Position numbers and translations under genes: made by a program. Of a DNA stretch of 64,000 nucleotides, positions 25,673-34,841 are shown piece by piece; within the stretch, counting starts at the first letter, position 1, and each line of letters opens with the position of its first letter. The DNA is from Sphingomonas sp. 7/4-4 (GTDB lineage Bacteria; Pseudomonadota; Alphaproteobacteria; Sphingomonadales; Sphingomonadaceae). The stretch covers positions 1,736,001-1,800,000 of the forward strand of contig NZ_CP115960.1 in NCBI RefSeq assembly GCF_027941955.1. The letters are read 5' to 3'. A model generated the notes under the pieces. That model saw only the letters and a list, made by a program, of their open reading frames with translations, was not told where the DNA came from and ran no database searches.

Positions 25673-26984
25673 CCGGCGCTTCACGCTCGGGCTGATCGCC
25701 TGGGTCGGGGCGCTGGTGGCGGTGCTGCTGGCGTGCATCGCCGCGTTCGTGACCCCGGCCTCGGCGCGGCGCGGATCGTCGCGATCGGAATCGCCGCCGC
25801 GACCTTTGCAGGGCTTTGGCGGCACGTGACGCGCACCAACCGCACCGTCGCGCGCTTCCTCGAAGCGCTCAAGTTCGGCGACACCGCGCTCCAGTTCGAC
25901 GCGCATGGCGGCGCCGGGTTCGGCGAGTTGGGCGCATCGCTCAACGAGGTGCTGGGCCGCTTCCGTGCCGATCAGGACCGCGTCGCCGGCGAGCTGCGCT
26001 ATCTCGATGCCCTGGTCGACGACATGCCGGTGGCGGTGTTGACGGTGGACGCCGGTGGCCATGTAACGCTCGCCAACAAGGCGGCGCGGCGCCTGTTTAC
26101 CGGCGAGCACGGGACACTGCCCGAGGATTTCGCCGCCTATGGCGCCACCTTTGCCCGACGCCTTGCAAACAGTTCGCAGAGCGAAGAGCTATTGATACTC
26201 AATATCGCCGGACGCCCGCAGCGAATGCTGGTCCGCGCCGCGACACTCGAACGGCTCGGGCAGCGCACGCGCGCGATCAGCGTCCAGCCGATCCAGGGTA
26301 CGCTCGATGCCGTCGAAATGGCGGCGCAGACCGACCTTGTCCGGGTGCTGACCCACGAGATCCTCAATTCGCTGACGCCGGTGACCTCGCTCGCGTCGAC
26401 TGCGGCCGATCTGCTCGGCGATCCCGATCTCTCGGCGGACCCTCGCGTGGGCGATGCACGCGCCGCGGTCGAGACGCTGGCGCGACGCGCGCAGGGCCTG
26501 AGCAATTTCATCGAAGCCTATCGCGCAGTGGCGCAGACGCCCCAAATCAAGCGGCAGAAATTCGCGGCGCGACCCTGGGCTGAAGAGCTTGGGCGAGATC
26601 TTTACGGCGAAGGCGATCGAGGTACCGCTTTCGGTCACCGTCGCTCCCGGCGATCTCGCGCTCGACGCCGATCCCGATCTGCTCGCGCAGGTGGTGATCA
26701 ACCTGATGCAGAACGCCGCACAGGCGATGCATGCGACCGATCAGCCTCGGCTCGCGCTGCGCCTGTCGGGCGACGGCATGGCGACGGTGATCGAAGTCGA
26801 GGACAACGGCCCCGGCGTTCCCGAGAGCCTGCGGCAGGATGTGTTCCTGCCCTTCTTCACCACGCGCGCCGCGGGCACCGGCGTGGGCCTCAACCTCGCC
26901 CGCCAGATCGTGATCGCGCATGGCGGCGCAATCGATGTCACCGACGCCACCGGCGGCGGCGCACTGTTCCGGATCGTGCTTTAG
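25662..26984 (+). CDS. Sensor histidine kinase, frame broken twice
   Basis: About 440 residues. The start overlaps the regulator gene by 11 nt. N-terminal membrane helices (FTLGLIAWVGALVAVLLACIAAF and a second after the break) are followed by a HAMP-like linker, a PAS-like segment (VAVLTVDAGGHVTLANKAARRLF), the phospho-acceptor VRVLTHEILNSLTPVTSLA, the N-box VVINLMQNAAQAM, and ATP-lid glycines DNGPGVPE, GTGVGLNLARQI and GGALFRI. Breaks are at about 25752 (C4 run) and about 26590. It is the partner of the preceding regulator and lacks a large periplasmic sensor. Confidence 0.86.
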
Positions 26985-27853
26985 CCTTTCGCCAGCGGCG
27001 GCGCGCCCGGCGGCACCGCGGCGTTGCGCCAGCGCTCGACGGGCACGACTTCGACCGCGCCGTCCGGGGACCGCCGCCGCTGGATCAGGGTCGCCGCCTG
27101 CTGGCTCGTTCCTCCGATCGTCGCGCGGGTGCGCACCCAGAAGGTGTTCGAGCGGAACGAAGTGCCCCACGGCAGCGAGACATTCTGGTCGGCCAGGTCC
27201 TTGGCGGTGAGGAAGCCCTGCCGATCCCGCACTGCAACCAGCCGCTGCGCGATCAGCGGATCGCGGAACAGCAAGGCGAGCATCTCCTGATCGGCGGCGT
27301 TGAGATTGAGCGTGGTGGCCCCCGGCAGCGCAGTCACAAGCTTCTCCAGCCGATCCGCGACCTTGGGCTCGATCCCGGCCAGCCGCAGCGGCCGGAGATC
27401 GGTAACCGGCCCGCGCAAACGGACATATTCGACCGCGGCGACGACCTGCTCGGGCTTCAGGCCCACTTCGTTGCCGATCGTCTGGAACAGGATCGTCGAG
27501 GCGACTTCGCCGGTGCGCACCGAATTGATGTTGAAGCGTCCCTCGGCATCGGCGATCGCGAGATCGAAGGTGCCGCCCTCGATCGGCGCGCCGCTCTCCG
27601 AGAGCTTGGCCCAGGGCTCGCCGACATGATCGACCTCCGGTGCCTGCTCGGCGTCGCGGCGCAATGCCACCACTGCCGAGAGCTCGCCGCCGCGTACGAT
27701 GGCCAGCGCGCGTGCCGCCTCCCGGGTGCGCAGGCCCCGGTCGAGCGCGAGCTCCTCACGGTTGATCATCAACAGCACGAGGCCCGCCGCGATCGCGACG
27801 AACATCAGCACGTTGACGAGGATCATCCCCTCTTCGTTTTCGCGCGACCTCAT
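26981..27853 (-). CDS. gspK: Type II secretion minor pseudopilin GspK
   Basis: 290 residues. The short leader MRSRENEEG is followed by the hydrophobic helix MILVNVLMFVAIAAGLVLLMI, a prepilin-peptidase site with Gly at -1 and no Glu at +5, as is usual for GspK. The long globular part contains FDLAIADAEGRFNINSV and a saposin-like helical region. GspK caps the pseudopilus tip with GspI and GspJ. It overlaps gspJ by 4 nt (ATGA) and converges with the kinase gene, whose stop overlaps its own. Confidence 0.9.
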   Translation of the reverse strand: MRSRENEEGMILVNVLMFVAIAAGLVLLMINREELALDRGLRTREAARALAIVRGGELSAVVALRRDAEQAPEVDHVGEPWAKLSESGAPIEGGTFDLAIADAEGRFNINSVRTGEVASTILFQTIGNEVGLKPEQVVAAVEYVRLRGPVTDLRPLRLAGIEPKVADRLEKLVTALPGATTLNLNAADQEMLALLFRDPLIAQRLVAVRDRQGFLTAKDLADQNVSLPWGTSFRSNTFWVRTRATIGGTSQQAATLIQRRRSPDGAVEVVPVERWRNAAVPPGAPPLAKG

Positions 27854-28422
27854 TGCTTCGGCACTTCGGGTCGCACCGGCAGCGCCACCACGCGGCGCAG
27901 CGATCCGGGCGCGCCTCCTGGGCCGGCCACCTGCATCTCCAAAGCCACCGCGCGCGGCCAGCGATCCTTGCTTTCGTCGTTGACCGGCCAGCGATCGACC
28001 CAGCCTCCGTCCCAGAAGCGCCAGCGCGCATTCGCCACACCGGCGAGCACGAGCTGCGGCGCGGGACCGACGCTGCGGACCAGCGCGCCGCCGACAACGC
28101 CGTAGCGCAGCGGCACCGCGGCGCCGCCCATGCCCGGTGCGGAGCGCGTGAAGGAGAGGTTGGCGCCGCCTCCGGAGATCGGGCCGTCCGCGATTTGCTC
28201 GACATCGCTGGAGACGACGAACATCGTCCGCTGAAGGTCGGCGAGCCGATCGAACCGCTTCTCGGTACGCCCCTGCACGTTGATGATGCCTTCGACCAGC
28301 GCCAGCCCGGCGACTGCGATCAGCGCGAACAGCCCCAGCGAGATCATCAGCTCGATCAGCGTGAAGCCGGAGTCTTTGTCAGAAGGTCGGCACCGGCCCG
28401 CTCCCCACCCGGCCTCCCCCAT
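27850..28422 (-). CDS. gspJ: Type II secretion minor pseudopilin GspJ
   Basis: 190 residues. The prepilin motif DSGFTLIELMISLGLFALIAVAGLAL has G/F cleavage and Glu at +5. Downstream is the GspJ-type FDRLADLQRTMFVVSSDVEQIADGPI and a Trp-rich tail (ARWRFWDGGWVDRW). The start at 28422 gives a 17-residue leader, but this ATG lies inside the loop of a long palindrome (28390-28463), so the real start may be another codon nearer the motif. It is coupled to gspK. Confidence 0.88.
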   Translation of the reverse strand: MGEAGWGAGRCRPSDKDSGFTLIELMISLGLFALIAVAGLALVEGIINVQGRTEKRFDRLADLQRTMFVVSSDVEQIADGPISGGGANLSFTRSAPGMGGAAVPLRYGVVGGALVRSVGPAPQLVLAGVANARWRFWDGGWVDRWPVNDESKDRWPRAVALEMQVAGPGGAPGSLRRVVALPVRPEVPKQ

Positions 28423-28463
28423 GATCCTGCCGCTGGGAGGCCGGGTGGGAAGCGGACCGGTGC
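28390..28463. repeat. 29-bp-arm palindrome at the gspJ start
   Basis: Arms 28390-28418 and 28435-28463 pair with two mismatches around a 16-nt loop that contains the apparent gspJ ATG. It lies just downstream of the stop of the periplasmic-binding-protein gene on the same strand and so could terminate that transcript or hide the gspJ start. Confidence 0.65.
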
Positions 28464-28482
28464 AGCATCCCGCGAAGGGAGT

Positions 28483-29526
28483 TCACGACCCCGAGCTCAC
28501 CGCCACCGGTTCATAGCCGCGCGGCCGGGCCACGAGGATCGCGAAGTCGCGTGCCACCGATCCATCGGTGCGGAAGCGCACCGGCCCCGTCACGCAGCGG
28601 AAGCCCTTGCTGTCGAGCAGGCCAGCGGCGTTCAGCGTATTGGCGTTGCGCAGCGCGTTGGCGATCCCCGCCGCGTCATAAGCGAGCGCCGTAATTGTCC
28701 CCGCATCGCCGCCGTTGCGCGCCGCGAACTCGCTCGCGAAGGTGCCGAACGCCGCCGGATCGGGGCTGGCGATCCATGCGCCGTCGAGCGCCTCCAGCGC
28801 TTCGGGCCGGTTGTCGATCCCCTGCAGCGTGCCGAGCAGCTGGATGCCCGTATCCTTTAGCCCGCGCGCGGCCGCGAGCACTGCCGGGCCGCTTCCGGGC
28901 AGCAACACCGCATCAGGCGCGTCCCCCGCCGCCGGCAGCGGCTGCCCCGCCTTCACTTCGAGCACGCGCAGGCGAAGCCCGAGTTCGCCTTCCATCTGTC
29001 CCGCGGCCAGCGAAGCCGCGGCGCTCCACGGCGTGCCGTCGTCGATCACCGCCACATTCTTGATTCCGCGCGAGCGGGCATAGCGCAGGATCGCGCTGGT
29101 CAATTGCCGTGCGGTGATCCCGAAAATATATGTTCCGGGCGCGCGCAGCACCGCATCGTTGCTGAACGCGATGATCGGCACGCGGCCCGCCACGCTGCTG
29201 CTCACTGCCGGAACTTCCTCGGCGGAGAGCGGGCCCAGGATCAAAGCAGGCTTCTGGCGCAGTGCCTGTCCCACCGCGGCGGCTGCCCCCGCGGCGGTGC
29301 CGCCGGTGTCGAAGGTCAGGACATATTGGCTGTTTTCCGCGAGCAAGGCCGCTTGGCGCATGCTAAGGCCCAGCCGCGCTCGCGGTCCGGTGAGCGGCAC
29401 CAGCAGGGCGACGGGGCGCTTGTCCTTTTTCTCGGCTGTTGCGAGAGCATGCGAGGGAAGCACGACCGATGCCGCTGACGCGACCAGGCCTGATTGCAGC
29501 AACCTCAGCAGGGACCGCCGGTCCAT
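28483..29526 (-). CDS. Periplasmic binding protein-like (type 1 fold, PBP-activator/LivJ-like)
   Basis: 347 residues from the ATG at 29526 (MDRRSLLRLLQSGLVASAASVVLPSHALA), a Tat-like signal; the open frame runs further upstream. RPVALLVPLTGPRARLGLSMRQAALLAEN and LILGPLSAEEVPAVSSSVAGRVPIIAFSNDAVLRAPGTYIFGI match type 1 periplasmic ligand-binding folds, including the LpoA/penicillin-binding-protein-activator group. No ABC permease or ATPase is adjacent. It is embedded in the T2SS locus, so a cell-wall or secretion-related role is as plausible as solute binding. Confidence 0.78.
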   Translation of the reverse strand: MDRRSLLRLLQSGLVASAASVVLPSHALATAEKKDKRPVALLVPLTGPRARLGLSMRQAALLAENSQYVLTFDTGGTAAGAAAAVGQALRQKPALILGPLSAEEVPAVSSSVAGRVPIIAFSNDAVLRAPGTYIFGITARQLTSAILRYARSRGIKNVAVIDDGTPWSAAASLAAGQMEGELGLRLRVLEVKAGQPLPAAGDAPDAVLLPGSGPAVLAAARGLKDTGIQLLGTLQGIDNRPEALEALDGAWIASPDPAAFGTFASEFAARNGGDAGTITALAYDAAGIANALRNANTLNAAGLLDSKGFRCVTGPVRFRTDGSVARDFAILVARPRGYEPVAVSSGS

Positions 29527-29548
29527 TGCCGACTCCGGATATGGGGGT

Positions 29549-30241
29549 GTGGCACGCCGGCCTATTATCGTCTTCGCCGCGCTCGGCATAGGGGCCTATC
29601 TGCTCGCCTTGATCGTCACCCTGCCCGCCAGCGCAGTGATCAAGAACCGGCCGTGGCGCACCGGCGTGGCGGGTACGGTATGGAATGGCGAAGTCGGCGT
29701 CGCCGGCGGCGCGAAGTTCGAGTGGCACATGGCGCCGCTCCGGTCACTGACCAGCCTAGCTTATGCCGCGGACTGGAAAGCGACCGGACCGAACACCGAT
29801 CTCGGCGGGCGCGTGCTCGCGCATTTCGGCGGACGTATGGTGCTCGACAAGGTCAGCGGCGCAGCCGATGGCACCTTGCTGCAGGCGCTCCAGCCCAATT
29901 TGCCCTTTACCTGCGACCTGACCCTGCAAGTCGAGATGGAGCGCATCGCGATCGGCGGCGGCGCCCGGATGATCAGCGGCACCGCGACGAGCGATCCCGG
30001 CAGCTGCCGCCCCAAGAACGCCGGCGCGGCCTCTGCGGTCCCCGCATTGATCCTCACCGCCGAGCATATCGGCAATCGCTCGCTGATCCGCATCGCTCCC
30101 ATGGCGCAGCGTCGCAGGACGCTGGTGACGTTCGAGCTGGGAGAAGACGGGACGGTCGATTTGTCAGTTACCCCCGACGGCGCGACGATAATGCCGTTCC
30201 TCGGGCTGCCGGCGGGCGCACGGATCCAGGGGCAGATGTAA
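29549..30241 (+). CDS. gspN: Type II secretion system protein GspN
   Basis: 230 residues from a GTG start at 29549 (MARRPIIVFAALGIGAYLLALIVTLPASAV). One N-terminal membrane helix is followed by a beta-rich periplasmic part with WRTGVAGTVWNGEVGVAGG, LPFTCDLTLQVEMERIAIGGGARMISGTAT and DGATIMPFLGLPAGARIQGQM, as in GspN, a non-essential inner-membrane component of some T2SS. The upstream in-frame extension to 29114 overlaps the divergent binding-protein gene and is not coding. The GTG has a GGGGG run just upstream. Confidence 0.83.
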   Translation: MARRPIIVFAALGIGAYLLALIVTLPASAVIKNRPWRTGVAGTVWNGEVGVAGGAKFEWHMAPLRSLTSLAYAADWKATGPNTDLGGRVLAHFGGRMVLDKVSGAADGTLLQALQPNLPFTCDLTLQVEMERIAIGGGARMISGTATSDPGSCRPKNAGAASAVPALILTAEHIGNRSLIRIAPMAQRRRTLVTFELGEDGTVDLSVTPDGATIMPFLGLPAGARIQGQM

Positions 30242-30250
30242 CACGCCGTG

Positions 30251-30397
30251 TTCCCTCCCTGTAAGGGAGGGGCTAGGGGTGGGTAAGAAATAGCCGGGCT
30301 CGATGCCCGGCCATTTCTTTATCTCCAGTCGCATCGCCGGGCTCCCCGGCCTTCGCCGGGGTCGCACCCACCCCTACCCCTCCCTTACAGGGAGGGA
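30251..30397. repeat. Cloverleaf-like palindromic repeat between gspN and gspF
   Basis: Outer arms 30251-30284 and 30366-30397 pair over about 32 bp with one bulge. Inside are a 35-nt hairpin (30285-30319, stem around AGCCGGGC/GCCCGGCC) and a second (30344-30361, CCCCGGC/GCCGGGG). It separates the convergent ends of gspN and gspF and fills the whole 160-bp gap. Same plan as the element at 16601-16685. Confidence 0.65.
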
Positions 30398-30401
30398 GTC
30401 G

Positions 30402-31628
30402 CTACAGCGTCACCAGATTGTTGAGGTTGATGATCGGCAGCAGGATCGCCAGCACCATCAGCAGCACCAGCCCGCCCATCACCAGCAGCACCAGCGGCTC
30501 GACCAGCGCGACGAGCGTCGAGACCAGGGCGTCGAGCTCGCGCTCGAGCTCGTGCGCGGCGCGGCCGAGCGCGGGGGCGAGCCGGCCGCTCGATTCGCCG
30601 CTTGCGACGATCGCCACCAGCATCGACGGAAACACGCCGGCCTCCTGCATCGCGGCACGCAGCGAAATGCCCTCGCGGACGCGCTGGGCGACGCCGAGCG
30701 CCTTTTCCTGCACCCAGCGGTTGGGCGTCACCGCGGCGGCGGCGTGGAGCGCCTCGACCAAAGGCACCGCGCTTCCCACCAGGGTCGCGAGGCTGCCGGC
30801 GAAGCGCGCGGCATTGATCTGGCGGCTGAAGCGGCGGAACGGACGGCGTTCGGTGAACATGCGGTGGAGGCGCAGCCGGTTCGCGGGAACCCGCATCCAG
30901 CGCACCGCGAACAGCGCCGCGACGGCGATCGCCAGAAGCAGGTACAGTCCGAAATTCTGCAGGAACCAACTGATCGCGATCATCATCCGCGTGAGCAACG
31001 GCAGATCGGCGCCGCGCGAGACGAACACGCGGACGATATCGGGCACGACATAGACCATCAGCAGCACCATCATCCCGAAGGACACGGCGGCGAGCAGTGC
31101 GGGATAGAGCAGCGCCAGCTGGAGCTTCTGGCTATTGGCCTGCCGGTTCTCGACGAATTCGGCCAAGTGGTTGAGCACGTCGGGCAACCGGCCCGATGCC
31201 TCGCCGGCGGCGACCGAGGCGCGATAGAATTCGGGAAAGGTCTTGGGATGCTGCGCGAGCGCGGTGGCGAAGCTGCGTCCGTCGAGGATCGCGCCGCGCA
31301 CGTCGAGCAACAGCGAGCTGACCTGCGTCTGCTCGGACTGGGTTGCGACGAGGCGGAGCGCTTCTTCGATCGCGATGTCCGATCCGGCGAGCGTCGCGAT
31401 CTGGCGCGTGACGGTGGCGAGCGCCTTGGACGAGATGCCCGAACGGCGCAGCCTGGGCAGCTCGATGCTGCCGAACGACCGGCCCCGCTCGGCGGCCGCC
31501 TCCACCGATAGGGGCAGCAGCGCCTGCTCGCGCAGCAGCGCGCGGGCGGCGGCAGGCGACGACGCCTCGATGACGCCCTTGCGACTGGCACCGGTGCGAT
31601 CGGCGGCGCGATAGGAATATGCGGGCAT
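30402..31628 (-). CDS. gspF: Type II secretion inner-membrane platform protein GspF
   Basis: 408 residues from the ATG at 31628 (MPAYSYRAADRTGASRKGVIEASS). Two repeated GspF domains each have a 'TRQIATLAGSDIAIEEAL'- or 'AARFAGSLATLVGSAVPLVEAL'-type start, followed by 'SGRLPDVLNHLAEF' and 'SGRLAPALGRAAHELE'. Three membrane helices are present (about 165-190, 215-240, and the C-terminal LVLLVMGGLVLLMVLAILLPI). It links the GspE ATPase to the pseudopilus. An upstream in-frame extension is derived from a palindromic repeat, so it was excluded. Confidence 0.95.
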   Translation of the reverse strand: MPAYSYRAADRTGASRKGVIEASSPAAARALLREQALLPLSVEAAAERGRSFGSIELPRLRRSGISSKALATVTRQIATLAGSDIAIEEALRLVATQSEQTQVSSLLLDVRGAILDGRSFATALAQHPKTFPEFYRASVAAGEASGRLPDVLNHLAEFVENRQANSQKLQLALLYPALLAAVSFGMMVLLMVYVVPDIVRVFVSRGADLPLLTRMMIAISWFLQNFGLYLLLAIAVAALFAVRWMRVPANRLRLHRMFTERRPFRRFSRQINAARFAGSLATLVGSAVPLVEALHAAAAVTPNRWVQEKALGVAQRVREGISLRAAMQEAGVFPSMLVAIVASGESSGRLAPALGRAAHELERELDALVSTLVALVEPLVLLVMGGLVLLMVLAILLPIINLNNLVTL

Positions 31629-31640
31629 ACTACGCCCCTT

Positions 31641-31722
31641 CGTCATCCCGGCGAAAGCCGGGATCCAGAGCCGCACGCCGAGTCTTTCGCCACTCTGGGC
31701 CCCGGCTTTCGCCGGGGTGACG
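31641..31722. repeat. Palindromic repeat between gspE and gspF
   Basis: Arms 31641-31670 (CGTCATCCCGGCGAAAGCCG...) and 31693-31722 are imperfect reverse complements. Each arm holds a CCGGC-GAAA-GCCGG-type hairpin. This is a form widespread in sphingomonad intergenic DNA. It lies between two genes transcribed in the same direction, so it must be read through or processed. Confidence 0.65.
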
Positions 31723-31732
31723 GAACTACCCT

Positions 31733-33208
31733 TCACGCCTCGTCCCTCACCACGCGGGCGACTTCCTCTACCGTGGTCACACCGCCGCGCGCCTTCGCCA
31801 GCCCATCGTCCAGCAAGCTCGGATTGTCCTTCCGCGCATGCGCCTCGAGATCGGCTTCCGATGCGCCGTCATGGATCATCTTCTGGAGCCGGTCGTCGAC
31901 CGCCACGACTTCGTACAATCCGGCGCGACCGCGATAGCCTTCGTTGTGGCACTCGGCGCAGCCCACAGCCCGCCACAGCTTCTCGCCCGGCCGGATCGCG
32001 CCGCCGAGCAGGATCGAATCGGCGTCGCCTGCGACATCCTCGCGCCGGCAGACCGGGCAGAGCTTCCGCACCAGCCGCTGCGCCGCCAGCCCGACCAGCA
32101 TCGGCGCGAGCAGATAGCGTTCGACGCCCATGTCGATCAGCCGCGTCACCGATCCGATCGCGCTGTTGGTGTGCAGGGTCGAGAGCACGAAATGCCCGGT
32201 CATCGACGATCGCACTGCGACCTGCGCCGTCTCCTGATCGCGGATCTCGCCGACCATGATCACGTCCGGGTCCTGCCGCAGGATCGCGCGCAGGCCCCGC
32301 GCGAAGGTCAGGTCGGTGCGCGTATTGACCTGGGTCTGGCCGATCCCCGGCAGCTCATATTCGATGGGATCTTCCACCGTCATGATGTTGCGCTTGCGGT
32401 CGTTCAACCGGTTGAGCGCGGCATAGAGCGTCGTCGTCTTGCCCGAGCCGGTGGGGCCGGTGACGAGCAGCATGCCGTGCGGGCGCTCGAGCAGCCGGTT
32501 GAACACGTCGCGGTCGCGCCGGCTCATGCCGAGCACTTCCATGTCCAGCCGCAGCGAACCCTTTTCGAGCAGGCGCATCACCACCCGCTCGCCATGCTGG
32601 GTCGGGATCGTCGAGACGCGCGCGTCGACATCGTGCCCGCCGATGCGGAGCGTTACGCGCCCGTCCTGCGGCACGCGCCGCTCGGCGATGTCGAGCTTGG
32701 CCATCACCTTGATGCGGCTGACGAGAAGCGGCGCCAGCGCGCGCGGCGGCTCGATCATGTCGCGGAGCACGCCGTCGACCCGGAAGCGCACGACGAGGCG
32801 CTTCTCCTGCGTCTCGATATGGACGTCCGACGCGCCTTCCTTGACCGCTTCGAGCAGCAGCGCATTGATCAGCCGGATCACCGGGGCGTCGTCGCGCGTG
32901 TCGAGCAGATCGTCGACCGAGGCGGCGCTGTCGGCGAGCGCGGCCAGGTCCATGTCGCCAATATCGAAATCGGCGGCAGCCCCTGCCCCGCCGCTATAGG
33001 CAGTGCTGAGCGCCGCATCGAAGGCCTCGTCGCTCACCGCGACAAAGCGCGCGCCCGGCGCGATGCGCTGGACCTCGAGCAGCGCATCGAGGCCGGTGCT
33101 CGCGCGGTGGACGCATTCCACGCCGGCAGCGCCCGCGCGAAGCAACACACCGTTCTTGCGCGCGAAGCTGTACGGCAGGGTCGCAGGTATGTCGTCGACG
33201 AGGTTCAT
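31733..33208 (-). CDS. gspE: Type II secretion ATPase GspE
   Basis: 491 residues. An N1 domain (1-100) is followed by the N2/CTE core: Walker A GPTGSGKTTT at 251-260, Asp box VEDPIEYELPGIGQTQVN, Walker B LRAILRQDPDVIMVGEIRDQETA, His box STLHTNSAIGSVTRLIDMGV, and a zinc motif CPVC...CAEC at about 386-425. It powers pseudopilus assembly at the cytoplasmic face with GspF and GspL. It overlaps gspM by 4 nt at its start. Confidence 0.96.
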   Translation of the reverse strand: MNLVDDIPATLPYSFARKNGVLLRAGAAGVECVHRASTGLDALLEVQRIAPGARFVAVSDEAFDAALSTAYSGGAGAAADFDIGDMDLAALADSAASVDDLLDTRDDAPVIRLINALLLEAVKEGASDVHIETQEKRLVVRFRVDGVLRDMIEPPRALAPLLVSRIKVMAKLDIAERRVPQDGRVTLRIGGHDVDARVSTIPTQHGERVVMRLLEKGSLRLDMEVLGMSRRDRDVFNRLLERPHGMLLVTGPTGSGKTTTLYAALNRLNDRKRNIMTVEDPIEYELPGIGQTQVNTRTDLTFARGLRAILRQDPDVIMVGEIRDQETAQVAVRSSMTGHFVLSTLHTNSAIGSVTRLIDMGVERYLLAPMLVGLAAQRLVRKLCPVCRREDVAGDADSILLGGAIRPGEKLWRAVGCAECHNEGYRGRAGLYEVVAVDDRLQKMIHDGASEADLEAHARKDNPSLLDDGLAKARGGVTTVEEVARVVRDEA

Positions 33209-33702
33209 CCCCCGAAATCCACGTTCACCGAGACGCGACCCGCAGCGGGGCGGCGCTGGATCGAGAGGCGCTTCACGCGTAAGTCGCTGGAACCGCTCAA
33301 ATCTGCCAGCCAGGCCATGACCGAATCATAATTGGCGTCGGGGATTGCCACGCGGATGCCGCCGGGTATCACCTCGGGGGTGACTGTCAGGCCGAAAGCG
33401 GTTGCCGAACCGGTCGCCACCTGGGCGGGTGGGCCCTGGCGACGGGCTGGCCGGACCGTGCTGAGGGTTCCCGCGGCGCGGATGCGGGCGGAGAGGGTTT
33501 CGTAGGTGCGGATGTCCGCCAGCGCATCGGCGCGCGCCGATTGCAGCGGTTTCACCACGCCATAGACCAATATTGCCGGGGAAAGGAGCACGCTCGCCGC
33601 GATGACGAGGATCCGCTCCCGCCGGCTGAGGCCGCTCCACCAATTGTCGAAGCGGATCAGGGCCGCGTCGAGCGCGGGCACGCGAGTGACGATGATTCTC
33701 AT
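33205..33702 (-). CDS. gspM: Type II secretion protein GspM
   Basis: 165 residues. A short cytoplasmic N-terminus ending WWSGLSRRERILVIAASVLLSPAILVYGVV gives the single membrane helix, and WW.L..RER is typical of GspM. A small periplasmic ferredoxin-like part (SGSSDLRVKRLSIQRRPAAGRVSVNVDFGG) follows. It partners GspL in the assembly platform. It overlaps gspL and gspE by 4 nt on each side, a coupled gspL-M-E order. Confidence 0.87.
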   Translation of the reverse strand: MRIIVTRVPALDAALIRFDNWWSGLSRRERILVIAASVLLSPAILVYGVVKPLQSARADALADIRTYETLSARIRAAGTLSTVRPARRQGPPAQVATGSATAFGLTVTPEVIPGGIRVAIPDANYDSVMAWLADLSGSSDLRVKRLSIQRRPAAGRVSVNVDFGG

Positions 33703-34832
33703 GCGTTGCTCGCCGTAATGCGAATGCTGCCGTCAGGCGAGCGAGTCACGGTTCCCCGCACCCGCGCGGCGCGGAGCGCGGCGTCGACGCGACCTGCCAG
33801 CCCGGGCTCCGTCCCATCGAGATCGAGCGTCAGGGCATTGGCCTGATAATTGATCGCGCGGACGTTGATCACGCCCGAGAGCGGACCCAGTGCACCCGAA
33901 ACCCGCGTCAGCAGCGGCAGGAAAACGTCCGGCGGCCCGCTGCTGCCGGCGGGCAATAGATCGGCGACGCTCGCGGCGAGATCACCGCCGAGATTGGCGC
34001 CCGGCGCGGCGATCGCGGCGAGCGCGCGCGTATCGGCTTCGCGGCGATCGGCGATCTTCCGCAGCATCACGGTATCGGCCGTCGCGATCACGACATGCGC
34101 CGCCGCGCCCAAAGCGACGATCCAGCCGAGCCGGCGCCAGACATTGGGCAAGGCCCTGCGGCGACGGGCATAGGGGCCTTGTCGCAGATCGAGTGCAGGG
34201 GCGAGCAGCCGTTCGGAAAGCGCCCCGGGCGCCAACGTCGATCCGCCCGCCATCATCTCGACGGGAAGCGGCAAGCCATAGGACGAAACCGCAGGGCGTC
34301 CGGCCGCCTGCCATGCCGCCTGAAGCATCGTCGGAGGAACCGCGAAGCCGGTTCCGTCGCCGGCACGCACCACGGCGCGCTCGGCAGCCAGATCGACAGC
34401 CCATTCGCCTTCCGGCGGGCGCGGCAGCGCAAGCGCGTCGGGCACCATCGCGGCGTGGCCCAACCCCGCCTCTGTGGCGGCCTCGACCCAGCTCGCCATC
34501 ACCTCGTGCCGCACCACGCCCACCAGATAGCGCTTCGGCGCGATCTCGGCGCCCAGCGCGAGATGCACGCTCTCGATCGGCTCGGCGATCTGGTCCTCGA
34601 TCGCAAAAGGCAATGCTTCCAGACGCTTGGTGCGGCTCGCGAGCGGCAGGTCGACGGCGAGGAGGCGCACCTGTTCGGTTGGAACGAGCATGGTTGCAGG
34701 GCCTCCCACCTCCGCTATGATCAGCCGACCGCCCGCCAGCGTCCAGACACCCGCGGCGAGCGGTTCCGACGCGTCGGGCGCTCCTATGGCACGACGGGAG
34801 GCTGTCACATTTGCTTCATGGGAAGGACGCAT
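33699..34832 (-). CDS. gspL: Type II secretion protein GspL
   Basis: Up to 377 residues. The cytoplasmic actin-like part has LVPTEQVRLLAVDLPLASRTKRLEALPFAIEDQIAEP, the clear GspL signature. A single membrane helix (LGWIVALGAAAHVVIATADTV, about 230-250) and a periplasmic ferredoxin-like end (INVRAINYQANALTLDLDG) follow. It recruits GspE to the platform. The ATG at 34832 lies only 9 bp from the divergent gspG ATG. A GTG at 34808 is an equally possible start, and neither has a good ribosome-binding site. Confidence 0.88.
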   Translation of the reverse strand: MRPSHEANVTASRRAIGAPDASEPLAAGVWTLAGGRLIIAEVGGPATMLVPTEQVRLLAVDLPLASRTKRLEALPFAIEDQIAEPIESVHLALGAEIAPKRYLVGVVRHEVMASWVEAATEAGLGHAAMVPDALALPRPPEGEWAVDLAAERAVVRAGDGTGFAVPPTMLQAAWQAAGRPAVSSYGLPLPVEMMAGGSTLAPGALSERLLAPALDLRQGPYARRRRALPNVWRRLGWIVALGAAAHVVIATADTVMLRKIADRREADTRALAAIAAPGANLGGDLAASVADLLPAGSSGPPDVFLPLLTRVSGALGPLSGVINVRAINYQANALTLDLDGTEPGLAGRVDAALRAARVRGTVTRSPDGSIRITASNA

Positions 34833-34841
34833 GGGGCGGGG

